Source: Mycobacterium sp. ACS4054 (lineage in GTDB: Bacteria > Actinomycetota > Actinomycetes > Mycobacteriales > Mycobacteriaceae). Taken from it: a stretch of 55,064 nt of DNA. Under the pieces are notes generated by a model. That model saw only the letters and a program-made list of their open reading frames with translations. It did not search any database and was not told the origin of the DNA. This document shows, piece by piece, positions 16,724 through 25,846 of this stretch; the stretch's first letter is position 1, and every line of letters starts with the position of its first letter. The position numbers and the translations under genes are program-made. The DNA is taken from NCBI RefSeq assembly GCF_001667275.1, contig NZ_LZHV01000053.1, positions 1-55,064 of the forward strand. Reading direction: 5' to 3'.

Positions 16724-17881
16724 CTACTGTCCCGAAGCCGTGCCGGGCGGAATCTTGAACGGGTCGGCCGCCTGTCCGGACAGGTTGGCCAGCTCGCCGA
16801 CCAAAAAGTCCGGCGGGTTGAGGACCTCGCTCATGTGCATCATGTTCGGATCGAGGGCGTACGACGTGGTGAAGAACGTTTCACCGAGGCGACGCAGCGT
16901 GAGGTCGAAGGTGGTGAACACGTTGAGGTAGTCACCACGCACCGCGTTCTTGATGCCGAAGTTGGGGAACGGGAACGTTAGCAACAGCTGCAGCGAGGTG
17001 ACGAAGTTCTTGCGGTTGTCGTTGAGCGCCTTGGCCGCCGCGTACAGATCCTTCAGGTCGGCGGCGAAGTCGACCTTGGTCTTGGCCAGGATGTTCGAGG
17101 TGACATTCGCCAGCTTGTGCAGCGCGCTGAACGCCTCGACGATGTGGTCGCGGTTCTTGTTGAGCACCCGAATCGCGTCGGGCAGCGTGTCCAGCGCCCG
17201 GCCGAGGTTGTCCTTGTCGCGCGCCAGGCTCGCCGAGAACCGATTGAGCCCGTCGACCGCGTCGATGATGTCGTTGACCTGCCGGTTGAGTCCCGCGGTC
17301 AGCTCCGCCAGCCGCGGGACCAGGTCGACGAACTGGTCTTGATGGCCCGCGAAAGCCTGATAGGTCTCGTCGGTGATCTCTTCCAGCGCACCCACATTGC
17401 CCTTGTTCACCACGACGCCGAGCGCCGACAGCACCTCCTCGGTGGTGGGATAGCGGCCGGTGTGGGATTCGGAGATCTTCGACCCGTCGGTCAGTCGGCC
17501 GACCGCCGGCTTGTCCTTCGGGCGGACCAGGTCGATGTGCATCGAACCCAACAGCGACGTCTGCGCGACCGTCGCCGTCGAATTGGCCGGCAGCACGACG
17601 TTCTTGTCCAACGCCAATTTCACTGCGGCATAGAAGGACCCGTCGGCGCGCTGCATCGCCTGAATGCCGGCGACGCTGCCGACGGTGACGTCGTCGACCA
17701 TGACCGGCGAGTTCTGCGGCAGCGTCGCCACGTCGGGCAGGTCGACGGTGATGGAGAAGGCGCCGGCGCCATGACCGGCGGTCCCCGGCATCGACAGCGA
17801 ATTCAACCCGCTGAACTGGCAGCCGGCCAGCAACGCGCTGCCCGCCGCTAAAGCGCCGCCCCGCAACCACATCCGGTTCAT
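16724..17881 (-). CDS. mce4E: Mce4E lipoprotein (LprN)
   Basis: A 385-aa Mce lipoprotein. The lipobox L-L-A-G-C places lipidation at Cys21, as in LprN (Rv3495c, 384 aa). The MCE domain follows (about 42-118, with V-M-V-D-D-V-T-V-G-S-V) and then a helical barrel-forming region to about 330. The lipid anchor is thought to hold the Mce4 tube to the membrane or cell envelope. It starts directly next to the stop of mce4D (17882), so the genes are translationally coupled. Confidence 0.95.
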   Translation of the reverse strand: MNRMWLRGGALAAGSALLAGCQFSGLNSLSMPGTAGHGAGAFSITVDLPDVATLPQNSPVMVDDVTVGSVAGIQAMQRADGSFYAAVKLALDKNVVLPANSTATVAQTSLLGSMHIDLVRPKDKPAVGRLTDGSKISESHTGRYPTTEEVLSALGVVVNKGNVGALEEITDETYQAFAGHQDQFVDLVPRLAELTAGLNRQVNDIIDAVDGLNRFSASLARDKDNLGRALDTLPDAIRVLNKNRDHIVEAFSALHKLANVTSNILAKTKVDFAADLKDLYAAAKALNDNRKNFVTSLQLLLTFPFPNFGIKNAVRGDYLNVFTTFDLTLRRLGETFFTTSYALDPNMMHMSEVLNPPDFLVGELANLSGQAADPFKIPPGTASGQ

Positions 17882-19321
17882 TTAACCGCCCCCCTGGTCC
17901 GCGGCCGGCGGCGTCGCCTGGCCCGGCGGCGGGCCCGGTAGGGGTCCGAAGGCGCTCCCCGGCGTCGGCCCGGGCGCGGGACCGGCATTGCCCAGGGCCG
18001 GCCCGGGGCCCGGGGCGGCGCCCGTCTGCGGGGCCGTCGGAACCAGCAAGGCCTGCAGGTCCGCCGGGTTCTGGGCGGCGGGCGGCGCCTTGCCGCCGTT
18101 GGCGGGGATCCAGGTCAGCTCGGGGACCGGGGTCGCCGACTTCGCCTGGGTTTCCGGGGTGTCGTAGATGATCTGACCCTTGTAGGCCGTGATCGTGTTG
18201 AGCGGGTGGAACATGATCGGCGGGTAGTTCACGGTGAGCCGGCGCAGCACCGGACCCAGCCGCTCACGGCACAATTCGGCCCGCCGGAAGTAGTCGGGCG
18301 CGCGCGGCCCGGCCGCCGTTTCGAAGGACCCACCGCAGATGAACTGCACCGGGTTGGAGAATTCCGGGATGGACAACAGGCCGTTGAGCGTGCCCTGCGC
18401 GGGGTCATAGATGTTGTAGAAGTTCGCGATGCCGGGGCCCGCCACGTGCAGCACCTGCTCGATGTTGTCGCTCTGGTCGCTCAGCGTCTTCGCAAAGTCG
18501 TTGAGGTTGTTGACCGTTTCGATGATGGTCGAGTTGTTCTCGTGCAAGAACCCGCGGATGTCGGACAGCGCCTGGTTGAGGGTGCCCAGTGTCGTGTCGA
18601 GGTGGCGGGAGCTGTCGGCGAGCACCTGGGAGACGGAGGCGACGTTTCCGGCAAACTGGACGATTTGTTCGTTGCTGGCGGACAGTGCGTTCACCAAAAC
18701 CTGAAGGTTCTTGACCGTGCCGAAGATGTCGCTGCGCGAATCCCCCAGCCGCCCAGCGGCTTGCGAGAGTTCACGCAATGCGTTGTGGAAAGATTCACCG
18801 TTGCCGTTGAGGGTGTCCGCGGCCTGGTTGATCGCGCGGCCCAGGGGCCCCTGCATAGATCCCGTGGTGGGGCCGAGCTGCACGGCCAGTTTGGTCAGCG
18901 ACTCCTTGACCTCGTCCCACTCCACCGGGACCCCGGTGCGGCCCAGGCCGATGCTGCCGCCGTCGGGAAGCACCGCCCCGCCGGTGTAGGCCGGTGTCAG
19001 CTGAATGAACCGGGCGGCCACCAGGTTCGGCGACATGATGATCGCCTTGGCGTCCTTCGGGATCTTGACGTCCTTGCTCACCGCCATGGTGATCTTGACG
19101 TCGGAGGGACGCGGCTCGATCGTGCTGATGGTGCCGACCGGCACTCCGAGCACGCGGACCTGGTCACCGGGATAGAGGCCGACGGCCGACGTGAAGTAAC
19201 CCACGATGGGGCGCGAATTGCCGGTCGAGGACAGCACATACACGCCACCCACCAACACCGCGATGAGCGCGATGGCGGTGGTGTAGCGCAGCCCCCGGCT
19301 GCCGGCGATCCGCTTCATCAT
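17882..19321 (-). CDS. mce4D: Mce4D, Mce4 importer subunit
   Basis: A 479-aa Mce protein with an N-terminal helix (about 14-32), the MCE domain (about 38-112; V-L-G-V-P-V-G-T-I-S), a helical region to about 330, and a Pro/Gly/Ala-rich tail from about 415 to the end. Tandem ATGATG at 19321/19318 gives two possible starts; the first overlaps the mce4C stop as ATGA. Part of the hexameric Mce4 cholesterol conduit. Confidence 0.95.
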   Translation of the reverse strand: MMKRIAGSRGLRYTTAIALIAVLVGGVYVLSSTGNSRPIVGYFTSAVGLYPGDQVRVLGVPVGTISTIEPRPSDVKITMAVSKDVKIPKDAKAIIMSPNLVAARFIQLTPAYTGGAVLPDGGSIGLGRTGVPVEWDEVKESLTKLAVQLGPTTGSMQGPLGRAINQAADTLNGNGESFHNALRELSQAAGRLGDSRSDIFGTVKNLQVLVNALSASNEQIVQFAGNVASVSQVLADSSRHLDTTLGTLNQALSDIRGFLHENNSTIIETVNNLNDFAKTLSDQSDNIEQVLHVAGPGIANFYNIYDPAQGTLNGLLSIPEFSNPVQFICGGSFETAAGPRAPDYFRRAELCRERLGPVLRRLTVNYPPIMFHPLNTITAYKGQIIYDTPETQAKSATPVPELTWIPANGGKAPPAAQNPADLQALLVPTAPQTGAAPGPGPALGNAGPAPGPTPGSAFGPLPGPPPGQATPPAADQGGG

Positions 19322-20382
19322 GGCGACTTCGGCCTGATGATCCAGCGCTCTTGGATGAGGCCGCGCAGGTAATCGGCGAGGCTGGCCGGCATCTTGCCCG
19401 GCTGGTAGAAGAAGTCGAACATCGTCGCGATCAGCGGCGCCGGCAGCACACCGTAGACGTTGACGTTGAATCCCGGTCCGGACCCGACGACCTCGCCCAG
19501 CTCGGTGGCGTAGGTGGGCAGCCGTTTGAGGGCCTCGGTGATGTAGTCGCGGCGTTCGTTGAGATTGCTCAGGACGTCGTTGAGCTTGTTCAGTGCCGGA
19601 CCGAACTCCTTGCGGTTGTCGTTGACGAACCCGGAAATCTGCGCCGAGAGGCCTTGAATCCCCCCGATGAGTCGCCCGAGGGCCGCACGCCGCTCGTCGA
19701 GCGCGGCGAACAACGCGTTGCCGTCGTCGACCAGCTTGTTGACCTGGTCGGCGCGTTGCGCCAGCACACCGGTCACCGACTTCGCATGCGCCAGCAGGCT
19801 TTGCAGCGCCTCATCACGGCGGTTGAGGGTGCGCGACAGCGTCGTCACGCCGTCGAGCGCACCGCGCAGTTCGGGGGTGGCGTCGTGCAGCGTGTCGGTC
19901 AACACGTTGAGGGCCTGCTCGAACTGCGGCTTGTTCAGGTTGTCGGCGTTCTGGCCCAGATCCTCGAGCGCGCCGGCGAGCGTGTACGGCGTGGTGGTGC
20001 GGCTGAGCGGGATGGTGGTCGACCTGCCGCTGCCCGCCGGGGTCACCGAGATCGAGCGCTCACCGAGGATGGTGTCGGTGCGGATCGCGGCAAGCGACTG
20101 ATCACCCACGGCGACATGGCGATCCACGCTGAAGCTGATCTTGGCGCTGTCCCCGGCCAGCCCGACCGACGTCACCTTCCCGACCTTGAGCCCCGAGACG
20201 TACACCGCGTTTCCGGGATTGATGCCACCGGCATCCGAGAAGTAGGCGTCGTAAGCCTTGCCCTGCGGCCAGAACGGCAGCCCCGCGTAACCGAATGCGA
20301 TGAGCACGACGCACACCACCAGCACCACCCCGAAGATGCCGGTGCGCAGCGGATCGCGCTCGCGCTTTGCGTCACTTGGCAA
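19318..20382 (-). CDS. mce4C: Mce4C, Mce4 importer subunit
   Basis: A 354-aa Mce protein: helix at about 14-34, MCE domain at about 42-118 (V-S-G-L-K-V-G-K-V-T-S-V-G-L), then a long helical segment. The start is TTG 20382, supported by GGGGAGG seven bases upstream and an 11-bp overlap with mce4B. There is no proline-rich tail, unlike Mce4D and Mce4F. Confidence 0.95.
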   Translation of the reverse strand: MPSDAKRERDPLRTGIFGVVLVVCVVLIAFGYAGLPFWPQGKAYDAYFSDAGGINPGNAVYVSGLKVGKVTSVGLAGDSAKISFSVDRHVAVGDQSLAAIRTDTILGERSISVTPAGSGRSTTIPLSRTTTPYTLAGALEDLGQNADNLNKPQFEQALNVLTDTLHDATPELRGALDGVTTLSRTLNRRDEALQSLLAHAKSVTGVLAQRADQVNKLVDDGNALFAALDERRAALGRLIGGIQGLSAQISGFVNDNRKEFGPALNKLNDVLSNLNERRDYITEALKRLPTYATELGEVVGSGPGFNVNVYGVLPAPLIATMFDFFYQPGKMPASLADYLRGLIQERWIIRPKSP

Positions 20383-21424
20383 AAGCGCACCTCCCCTTGC
20401 TGGGATCGACCTGGCCGCCGAGCGGCAGCAGGATGTCGCTGCCGGCCGGGCCGTTGATCTTGATCGTCACGGAGCAGAAGTAAATGTTGAAGAACGACCC
20501 GTACGCACCGAGTGCGGCAAGCCGAAGGTAGTCCTCGCCGAGCTGCTCGACGTCGTTGTTGACCTCGGCCTTGCGGTTGTCCAGCTCGGTGGCCAGCGGC
20601 CGGGTGTTCTCCAGAATGCCCTGCAGCGGTCGCCGTGAATTCTGCAGCAGCTCGGTCAAATCCGTCGTCGTCGAGGCCAGCGGCGGGATGGCGCCCGCGA
20701 TGTCGTCCTTGTTCTTGGCCAGCCCGCTGATCAGTTGCTGCAGCTGGTCCACGCTGGTCGAAAACTGGGCGCTGCGCTGATCGACGGTCTTGAGCACCGT
20801 GTTGAGATTGTTGATCACGTCACCGATGAGTTGGTCGCGCTGGCCCAGCGCCGACGAGAAAGCGCTGGTGTCGGCCAACACGTTGGACAACGCGCCGCCC
20901 TGGCCCTGCAGCAGCTCGATGACGGCGCTGCTGATCGTGTTCACCTTGTCCGCGTCCAGGCCCTTGAGCACCGGCCGCAGGCCGCCCAGCAGCGCGTCGA
21001 GATCCAGTGCGGGCTGGGTGTGTTGGGAGTTGATGGTCGCGCCCGGCGGCAGCTTGCGCAGCTCTCCCGGGCCCGAGGTGATCTCCAGATACCGGTCGCC
21101 GACCAGGTTTTCGTAACGGATCACCGCCCGCGTCGAGGAATAGAGCGTGTAGCGCCTGTCGATCCCGAACGCGACGTCGATGGTGTTGTCGGGGTTGAGC
21201 TTGACGCCGGACACCGCACCGACCGGTACGCCGGCGATGCGGACCTTCTGGCCCGATTTCAGCCGCGACACGTCGGTAAACGTTGCGTGGTACGTGCTTT
21301 CGGGACCGAACCGGAAGTCGCCGAAGACCACCACCAGTGCCGCGGACACCAGCAGCATGGCCGCCGCGAAGATGCTGACCTTGATCATCATCGAGCGGTG
21401 CGAGGGCATGGTGCCGGCCGCCAT
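20372..21424 (-). CDS. mce4B: Mce4B, Mce4 importer subunit
   Basis: A 350-aa Mce protein with a helix at about 14-35, an MCE domain at about 43-118 (I-A-G-V-P-V-G-A-V-S-G-V-K-L), a helical region, and a short beta-rich end containing Y-F-C-S-V and R-C-A-F-A-K, a possible disulfide pair. ATG 21424 shares its A with the mce4A stop (TGATG). Confidence 0.95.
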   Translation of the reverse strand: MAAGTMPSHRSMMIKVSIFAAAMLLVSAALVVVFGDFRFGPESTYHATFTDVSRLKSGQKVRIAGVPVGAVSGVKLNPDNTIDVAFGIDRRYTLYSSTRAVIRYENLVGDRYLEITSGPGELRKLPPGATINSQHTQPALDLDALLGGLRPVLKGLDADKVNTISSAVIELLQGQGGALSNVLADTSAFSSALGQRDQLIGDVINNLNTVLKTVDQRSAQFSTSVDQLQQLISGLAKNKDDIAGAIPPLASTTTDLTELLQNSRRPLQGILENTRPLATELDNRKAEVNNDVEQLGEDYLRLAALGAYGSFFNIYFCSVTIKINGPAGSDILLPLGGQVDPSKGRCAFAK

Positions 21425-22626
21425 CAGAAATCGTCCCGTTCCGCGAAGGCGCCGTGGAACAGGAACTGCAGCGTCGAAGGCGCGTCAAACTGCAATTCCG
21501 TGAACGGCTCGTACGGAATGTTGGCGTTGTCGGTGACCAGGAACGGAGCGCGGTAGAACGACCCACCGGTCTGCTTGGTCGGAATGTCGGGCAGCCCACG
21601 GCAGTTCGGACCCCCCGAGGCGTTGACGAGCGGCAGCGACTCCGGGTACGTGTACGCCGGCGCGCCGAGCACGAAGCTCGACGACGTGAACAGGCCCGCC
21701 TTGCGCACACCGAGCAGCGGGGCGAATTCCTTGATGCCGCGCTCGATGCCGGCGAACAGGCAGCCCAATTCCGGCGAATAGTCGGCGGCCACCTTCAGCG
21801 GCGCCCGCAACCGGTTGATGGCGTCGATGAAGTTTTGTTCGGCCGGGGCCAACGTCTCGTAGGCGTTGTTGGACAGGCCGATCGTCGCCAGCAAGGTGTC
21901 GTTGAGGTTGTTCTGCTGGTCGACGACGGTCTTGTTGATGGTCGGCAGGTTGTCGAAGACCGTGTTCAGGTCCGGGGCGGCGTCGGCATAGTTGTTGGCG
22001 ACGATCGCCGTCCGGCGGAAGTCCTCCTGCAGCGCGGGCAGCTTCGGATTCGTCTGGCGCGTCAGGGTGTCCAGGCCCGTCAGGATGCCGCCGAAGTCGT
22101 CACCGTGACCGCGCAGGCCTTCGGACAGCGCGCTCAGTGTCCCGTTGAGTTCGACCGGGTCGATCTTGTGCAACAGGTCGATCAGCGACTGGAAGAGCGT
22201 GTTCACCTCCAGCTGCACCGAGGAGGCGGCGACGTGCGCGTCCGGGCGCAGCGACGTCGGCGAAGGGTTTTGCGGCGGAATGAATTCCACCGCCTTGGCG
22301 CCGAAGATGGTGTTCCCGGCGATGTGCACCGTGGCGTTCGAGGGGATGAAACGCATGTCGTTGCTGTTGATGCCCAGCGTCAGCCGGGCCTGGTCATCGG
22401 CGTAGTCGATGGTCTCGACCTTGCCGATTTGGATGCCCCGGTACTTGACCTTGGCGCCCTTCTCCATCACCAGCCCGGCGCGCGGAGCCGAGACGGTGAC
22501 CTTGTCGATCGATGCGAAAGCCGCTGTGTAGGAAAGGTAAGTGATGACGGCGAACGCCAGTATCAGGCCGGCCAGCACCGCGGCTGCCAGCCGGACGTGG
22601 GTGCGTCGCGTGTCGGTTTCTGCCAT
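21424..22626 (-). CDS. mce4A: Mce4A, Mce4 importer subunit
   Basis: A 400-aa Mce protein, the same length as M. tuberculosis Mce4A (Rv3499c). It has an N-terminal helix (about 12-34), an MCE domain at about 41-117 (Y-R-G-I-Q-I-G-K-V-E-T-I), helices to about 290, and a C-terminal domain with C-L-F-A-G-I-E-R-G-I and N-C-R-G-L-P. Mce4A is one of six subunits of the cholesterol conduit and is required in M. tuberculosis for growth on cholesterol. It is separated from yrbE4B by 18 bp. Confidence 0.96.
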   Translation of the reverse strand: MAETDTRRTHVRLAAAVLAGLILAFAVITYLSYTAAFASIDKVTVSAPRAGLVMEKGAKVKYRGIQIGKVETIDYADDQARLTLGINSNDMRFIPSNATVHIAGNTIFGAKAVEFIPPQNPSPTSLRPDAHVAASSVQLEVNTLFQSLIDLLHKIDPVELNGTLSALSEGLRGHGDDFGGILTGLDTLTRQTNPKLPALQEDFRRTAIVANNYADAAPDLNTVFDNLPTINKTVVDQQNNLNDTLLATIGLSNNAYETLAPAEQNFIDAINRLRAPLKVAADYSPELGCLFAGIERGIKEFAPLLGVRKAGLFTSSSFVLGAPAYTYPESLPLVNASGGPNCRGLPDIPTKQTGGSFYRAPFLVTDNANIPYEPFTELQFDAPSTLQFLFHGAFAERDDF

Positions 22627-22644
22627 GTCCTTTAAGCGGTCCTG

Positions 22645-23487
22645 TTATCCGGAGAGGTTGAAGTTACCGGACGCGCCGTACACGGCGAGTGAGATGAACA
22701 ATGTGATGACGACGACGACGATCAGCGAGGTGCGCACGGCCTGGCCGACCGCGATGCCGACGCCGACCGGGCCGCCACTTGCGTTGTAGCCGTAGTAGGT
22801 ATGGACGAGCATCACCGCGATGGACATCACGATCGCCTGCAGGAACGACCACAGCAGGTCCGACGGGATGAGGAAGGTATTGAAGTAGTGGTCGTAGAGA
22901 CCTTTTGACTGCCCGTTGATGTACACGGTGGTGAAGCGGGCGGCGAAGAACGCGGCGAGCACCGACAGCGAGTACAGCGGAATGATCGCGATCAGTCCGG
23001 CGATCAGGCGGGTGGACACCAGATAGGACACCGATTCCACCGCCATGCACTCGACGGCGTCGATCTCTTCGGACACCCGCATGGCGCCCAGCTGGGCGGT
23101 GGCACCGGCACCGATGGTGGCGGCCAACGCGATTCCGGCGATCACCGGCGCGACGACGCGGACGTTGAGGAATGCCGACAGGAACCCGGTTAGCGCCTCG
23201 ATGCCGATGTTGCCCAGCGAGGAGTAGCCCTGCACCGCGATGACCCCGCCGGAGGCGAGGGTCAGGAAGGCGGCGACGCCCACCGTGCCGCCGATCATGA
23301 CCAGCGCCCCAGCGCCCATGGTCATTTCGGCGATCAGCCGGACCGTCTCTTTGCGGTACTTGGTGATCGCGTGGGGGACGTGCCGCACGGTTTGGCCATA
23401 GAACAAGGCCTGCTCACCGAAGTCATCGACGGGCTCCTGCAACCGGGAGGCGAGGTTGCGCAGCCGGTAGGTGACGTCGTAGCTCAT
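22645..23487 (-). CDS. yrbE4B: YrbE4B, MlaE-family permease of Mce4
   Basis: A 280-aa inner-membrane permease with five to six hydrophobic helices after an amphipathic N-terminal helix. The MlaE-family coupling motif E-E-I-D-A-V-E is present in the cytosolic loop. YrbE4A and YrbE4B form the membrane part of an ABC-type importer energised by the MceG ATPase encoded elsewhere. It follows yrbE4A after only seven bases. Confidence 0.96.
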   Translation of the reverse strand: MSYDVTYRLRNLASRLQEPVDDFGEQALFYGQTVRHVPHAITKYRKETVRLIAEMTMGAGALVMIGGTVGVAAFLTLASGGVIAVQGYSSLGNIGIEALTGFLSAFLNVRVVAPVIAGIALAATIGAGATAQLGAMRVSEEIDAVECMAVESVSYLVSTRLIAGLIAIIPLYSLSVLAAFFAARFTTVYINGQSKGLYDHYFNTFLIPSDLLWSFLQAIVMSIAVMLVHTYYGYNASGGPVGVGIAVGQAVRTSLIVVVVITLFISLAVYGASGNFNLSG

Positions 23488-23494
23488 CGTGTAC

Positions 23495-24259
23495 TCACTT
23501 CGCCGAGATCCGCACGCCGATGGCCGTCATCACCACGTTGATGACGAATAGACAGATGAACGCGTAGACGACGGTTTCGTTGACCGCGTTGCCGACGCCC
23601 TTGGGGCCGCCCTTGACGGTCAGGCCACGGTAACAGCCGACCAGCCCGGCCATCACGCCGAACAGCAGCGCCTTGACTTCGGCAAGTACCAGTTCGCGCA
23701 GACCCGTGAGGACGGTCAGCCCGTTGATGAACGCACCCGGGTTGACGCCCTGCAGGAAGACGGAGAACACGTAGCCACCGGACAAGCCGATGGCGCACAC
23801 CAAGCCGTTGAGCAAGAGCGCGACGACCGTGGAGGCCAACACTCGCGGGACCACCAGCCGCTGAATCGGGTCGATGCCGAGCACCCGCATCGCGTCGATC
23901 TCTTCGCGGATGGTTCGCGCGCCGAGGTCGGCGCAGATCGCGGTGGCACCGGCGCCCGCCACGACGAGCACGGTCACCACCGGACCCAACTGGGTGATGG
24001 TGCCGAATGCCGTTCCCGCCCCGGACAAGTCGGCGGCGCCGATCTCGCGCAGCAGGATGTTGAGGGTGAACGCCACCAGCACGGTGAAGGGGATGGACAC
24101 CAGCAGGGTCGGAACCAGCGACACGCGCGCGATCATCCAGGTCTGTTCCAGGAACTCGCCCAGTTGGAACGGCCGGCGGAAAGTTTCGCGACCCGTGGCG
24201 ATCATCATTTCGAAGAACCCGCCGACGGCGCGGGCGGGAACCGCAAGTTGTTCCTTCAA
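23495..24259 (-). CDS. yrbE4A: YrbE4A, MlaE-family permease of Mce4
   Basis: A 254-aa permease, the same length as Rv3501c. TTG 24259 is supported by GAGGGGGG upstream. It has five to six membrane helices and the motif R-E-E-I-D-A-M-R-V-L-G-I-D-P. It is the first gene of the 10-gene mce4 operon. The 236-bp region before it is AT-rich by the standard of this genome and carries an inverted repeat and two degenerate KstR-like sites, so operon control is probably exerted there. Confidence 0.96.
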   Translation of the reverse strand: MKEQLAVPARAVGGFFEMMIATGRETFRRPFQLGEFLEQTWMIARVSLVPTLLVSIPFTVLVAFTLNILLREIGAADLSGAGTAFGTITQLGPVVTVLVVAGAGATAICADLGARTIREEIDAMRVLGIDPIQRLVVPRVLASTVVALLLNGLVCAIGLSGGYVFSVFLQGVNPGAFINGLTVLTGLRELVLAEVKALLFGVMAGLVGCYRGLTVKGGPKGVGNAVNETVVYAFICLFVINVVMTAIGVRISAK

Positions 24260-24351
24260 CTCGGCTACCCCCCTCAGCTGCTCGCGGCGAAGTCTGTGCG
24301 TCGCCTTAGCGGTGTCTTCCGTCGCATGCGGCTCGGTGTGAGCCGGATCAT

Positions 24352-24372
24352 ATTAACCCAGAACAAGTTAAT
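24352..24372. promoter_or_regulatory. Inverted repeat ATTAAC-N9-GTTAAT before mce4
   Basis: Perfect 6-bp arms at 24352-24357 and 24367-24372 lie about 95-115 bp before yrbE4A. A third GTTAAT occurs at 24406-24411. Between the arms is AACAAGTT (24362-24369), the core of a KstR half-site pair, but its flanks (C...T) do not fit TNNAACNNGTTNNA. This could be an operator for KstR or another regulator. Confidence 0.4.
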
Positions 24373-24445
24373 GGTGTCAACGAAAAGTATTTCTTTGTCC
24401 AAAACGTTAATTTGCCAGGTCAGACGCCATTGCGATGTCTCAAAC

Positions 24446-24459
24446 TGACACAGGTTCTA
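24446..24459. promoter_or_regulatory. Degenerate KstR-like site before mce4
   Basis: The sequence tgacacaggttcta matches TNNAACNNGTTNNA at all fixed positions but one (CAC for AAC). It lies between hsd4A and yrbE4A. The mce4 operon belongs to the KstR regulon in M. tuberculosis, and no perfect site is visible in this gap, so a degenerate site here or read-through from 25753 is expected. Confidence 0.4.
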
Positions 24460-24495
24460 CCTGCCGATTCCCCCCCGTAAAGTAACCTCACACGG

Positions 24496-25410
24496 TTATT
24501 GCTCCATTAGCCCGACCGCGGAAAAGTTCCGTTCCGGATCGCGCCCAGCAAAGTATTGCTGCAGCGTCTCGCTCAGTTGCGCGGGCTCCCACGCGGGCCC
24601 CTCGGCGCTGAACCGGCGCTCCGCTGTCGGCGCCGCAACCAGGGTCACTTGCGGGCCGTACACAATGAACACCTGGCCGTTGACCTCCGCGGCCGCCGGG
24701 GATGACAAGAACTTCACCAGGCTGACCACGTGCTCGGGCGACAGCGGGTCGATTCCGCCCGCCTCCACTTCCGGTTCGGCGCCGAAGACGTCGGCCGTCA
24801 TGGCGGTGCGGGCGCGCGGACAGATCGCGTTGGCGCACACCCCGTAGCGGCCCAGCGCCCGCGCGGCCGTCAGGGTGAGCGAGATGATGCCGGCCTTGGC
24901 CGCACCGTAGTTGGCCTGCCCCACCGGGCCGACCAGTCCAGCCTCGGACGCGGTGTTGACCAGGCGGCCGAAGACGGTTCCGCCCGCCTCCTTGGCCTTT
25001 GAGCGCCAGTAGGTCGCCGCGTTGCGGGTCAGCAGGAAGTGGCCACGCAGGTGCACCGCGATGACGAGGTCCCACTCCTCGTCGGACATGTTGAACAGCA
25101 TCCGGTCGCGGGTGATGCCGGCGTTGTTGACGACGATGTCCAGCCCGCCCAGACCGTCGGCGGTGGCGACCAATTCGTCGGCGGTCGCGCGCTCGCTGAT
25201 GTCGCCGGCCACCGCGACGGCCTTGGAACCCGCCGAGTTGATCTCGTCGATGACGTCGGAGGCGTCCAGCGCGGCGGCGATGTCGTTGACGACGACGGTG
25301 GCGCCGGCTCGAGCCAGGCCAAGCGCTTCGGCCCGCCCCAGCCCCGCGGCGGCACCGGTCACCACCGCGACCTTTCCGGAGAGATCGGTCGCGTTCGTGC
25401 TGCTAGTCAA
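24496..25410 (-). CDS. hsd4A: Hsd4A, steroid side-chain 3-hydroxyacyl-CoA/17-beta-hydroxysteroid dehydrogenase
   Basis: A 304-aa SDR of the peroxisomal multifunctional-enzyme type 2 group, the counterpart of Rv3502c. It has T-G-A-A-A-G-L-G (18-25), Asp after the second strand (V-V-N-D) for NAD, N-N-A-G, and catalytic Y-G-A-A-K. It oxidises beta-hydroxyacyl-CoA steroid side chains, and its homologues also oxidise 17-beta-hydroxysteroids. It follows fdxD by 43 bp, and the KstR site at 25753 probably controls both. Confidence 0.92.
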   Translation of the reverse strand: MTSSTNATDLSGKVAVVTGAAAGLGRAEALGLARAGATVVVNDIAAALDASDVIDEINSAGSKAVAVAGDISERATADELVATADGLGGLDIVVNNAGITRDRMLFNMSDEEWDLVIAVHLRGHFLLTRNAATYWRSKAKEAGGTVFGRLVNTASEAGLVGPVGQANYGAAKAGIISLTLTAARALGRYGVCANAICPRARTAMTADVFGAEPEVEAGGIDPLSPEHVVSLVKFLSSPAAAEVNGQVFIVYGPQVTLVAAPTAERRFSAEGPAWEPAQLSETLQQYFAGRDPERNFSAVGLMEQ

Positions 25411-25453
25411 TTTATGAATACCTCTAGTTTCTCAAGACGCTCTGGCGCTCGGG

Positions 25454-25645
25454 TCAGTCTTCGCGCAACAGCGCGGCTCGCGGGCATTCGGCGATCGCCT
25501 GCTCGGCCAGCTGCTCCTGGTCGGCGGGGATCGGATCGAGCTTGACGACGGCGTAATCCTCGTCGTCCAGGTCGAAGATATCCGGCGCGATTCCCAAGCA
25601 AACAGCATTGCCTTCGCACCGGTCGTGGTCGACGATCACCCGCAC
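25454..25645 (-). CDS. fdxD: FdxD, 3Fe-4S ferredoxin
   Basis: A 63-aa ferredoxin (same length as Rv3503c) from GTG 25645, chosen over the longer in-frame start at 25708 because AAGGAGG lies just upstream. The cluster ligands are Cys10, Cys16 (C-E-G-N-A-V-C) and Cys54 in E-C-P; the spacing and the lack of a fourth Cys indicate a 3Fe-4S cluster. The acidic surface stretch D-L-D-D-E-D-Y suits docking to a P450 or oxygenase. It is a candidate electron donor for the steroid P450s, including cyp142 in this window (inference). Confidence 0.93.
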   Translation of the reverse strand: MRVIVDHDRCEGNAVCLGIAPDIFDLDDEDYAVVKLDPIPADQEQLAEQAIAECPRAALLRED

Positions 25646-25752
25646 AGCACCCTCCTTGCAGCTGGCCTTCACTTCAGCACGAGCCCCATCAGTATGTAGG
25701 ACCACCATAGGGCCCGGATACCGCTGGGGAAACGGTCGCTGGAATCTCAGAC

Positions 25753-25766
25753 TAGAACGTGTTACA
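25753..25766. promoter_or_regulatory. KstR operator between fdxD and fadE26
   Basis: The sequence tagaacgtgttaca fits TNNAACNNGTTNNA exactly. It lies in the 201-bp divergent gap, 81 bp before fadE26 and 108 bp before fdxD, and so can repress both directions. Confidence 0.9.
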
Positions 25767-25846
25767 ACCGGGAAGACGAATGGGTAGTCGTCGGCCGAGT
25801 AACGTCGGCTAATCGAGGCGAGTCAGGTTAACAAAGGACGGCTGGA

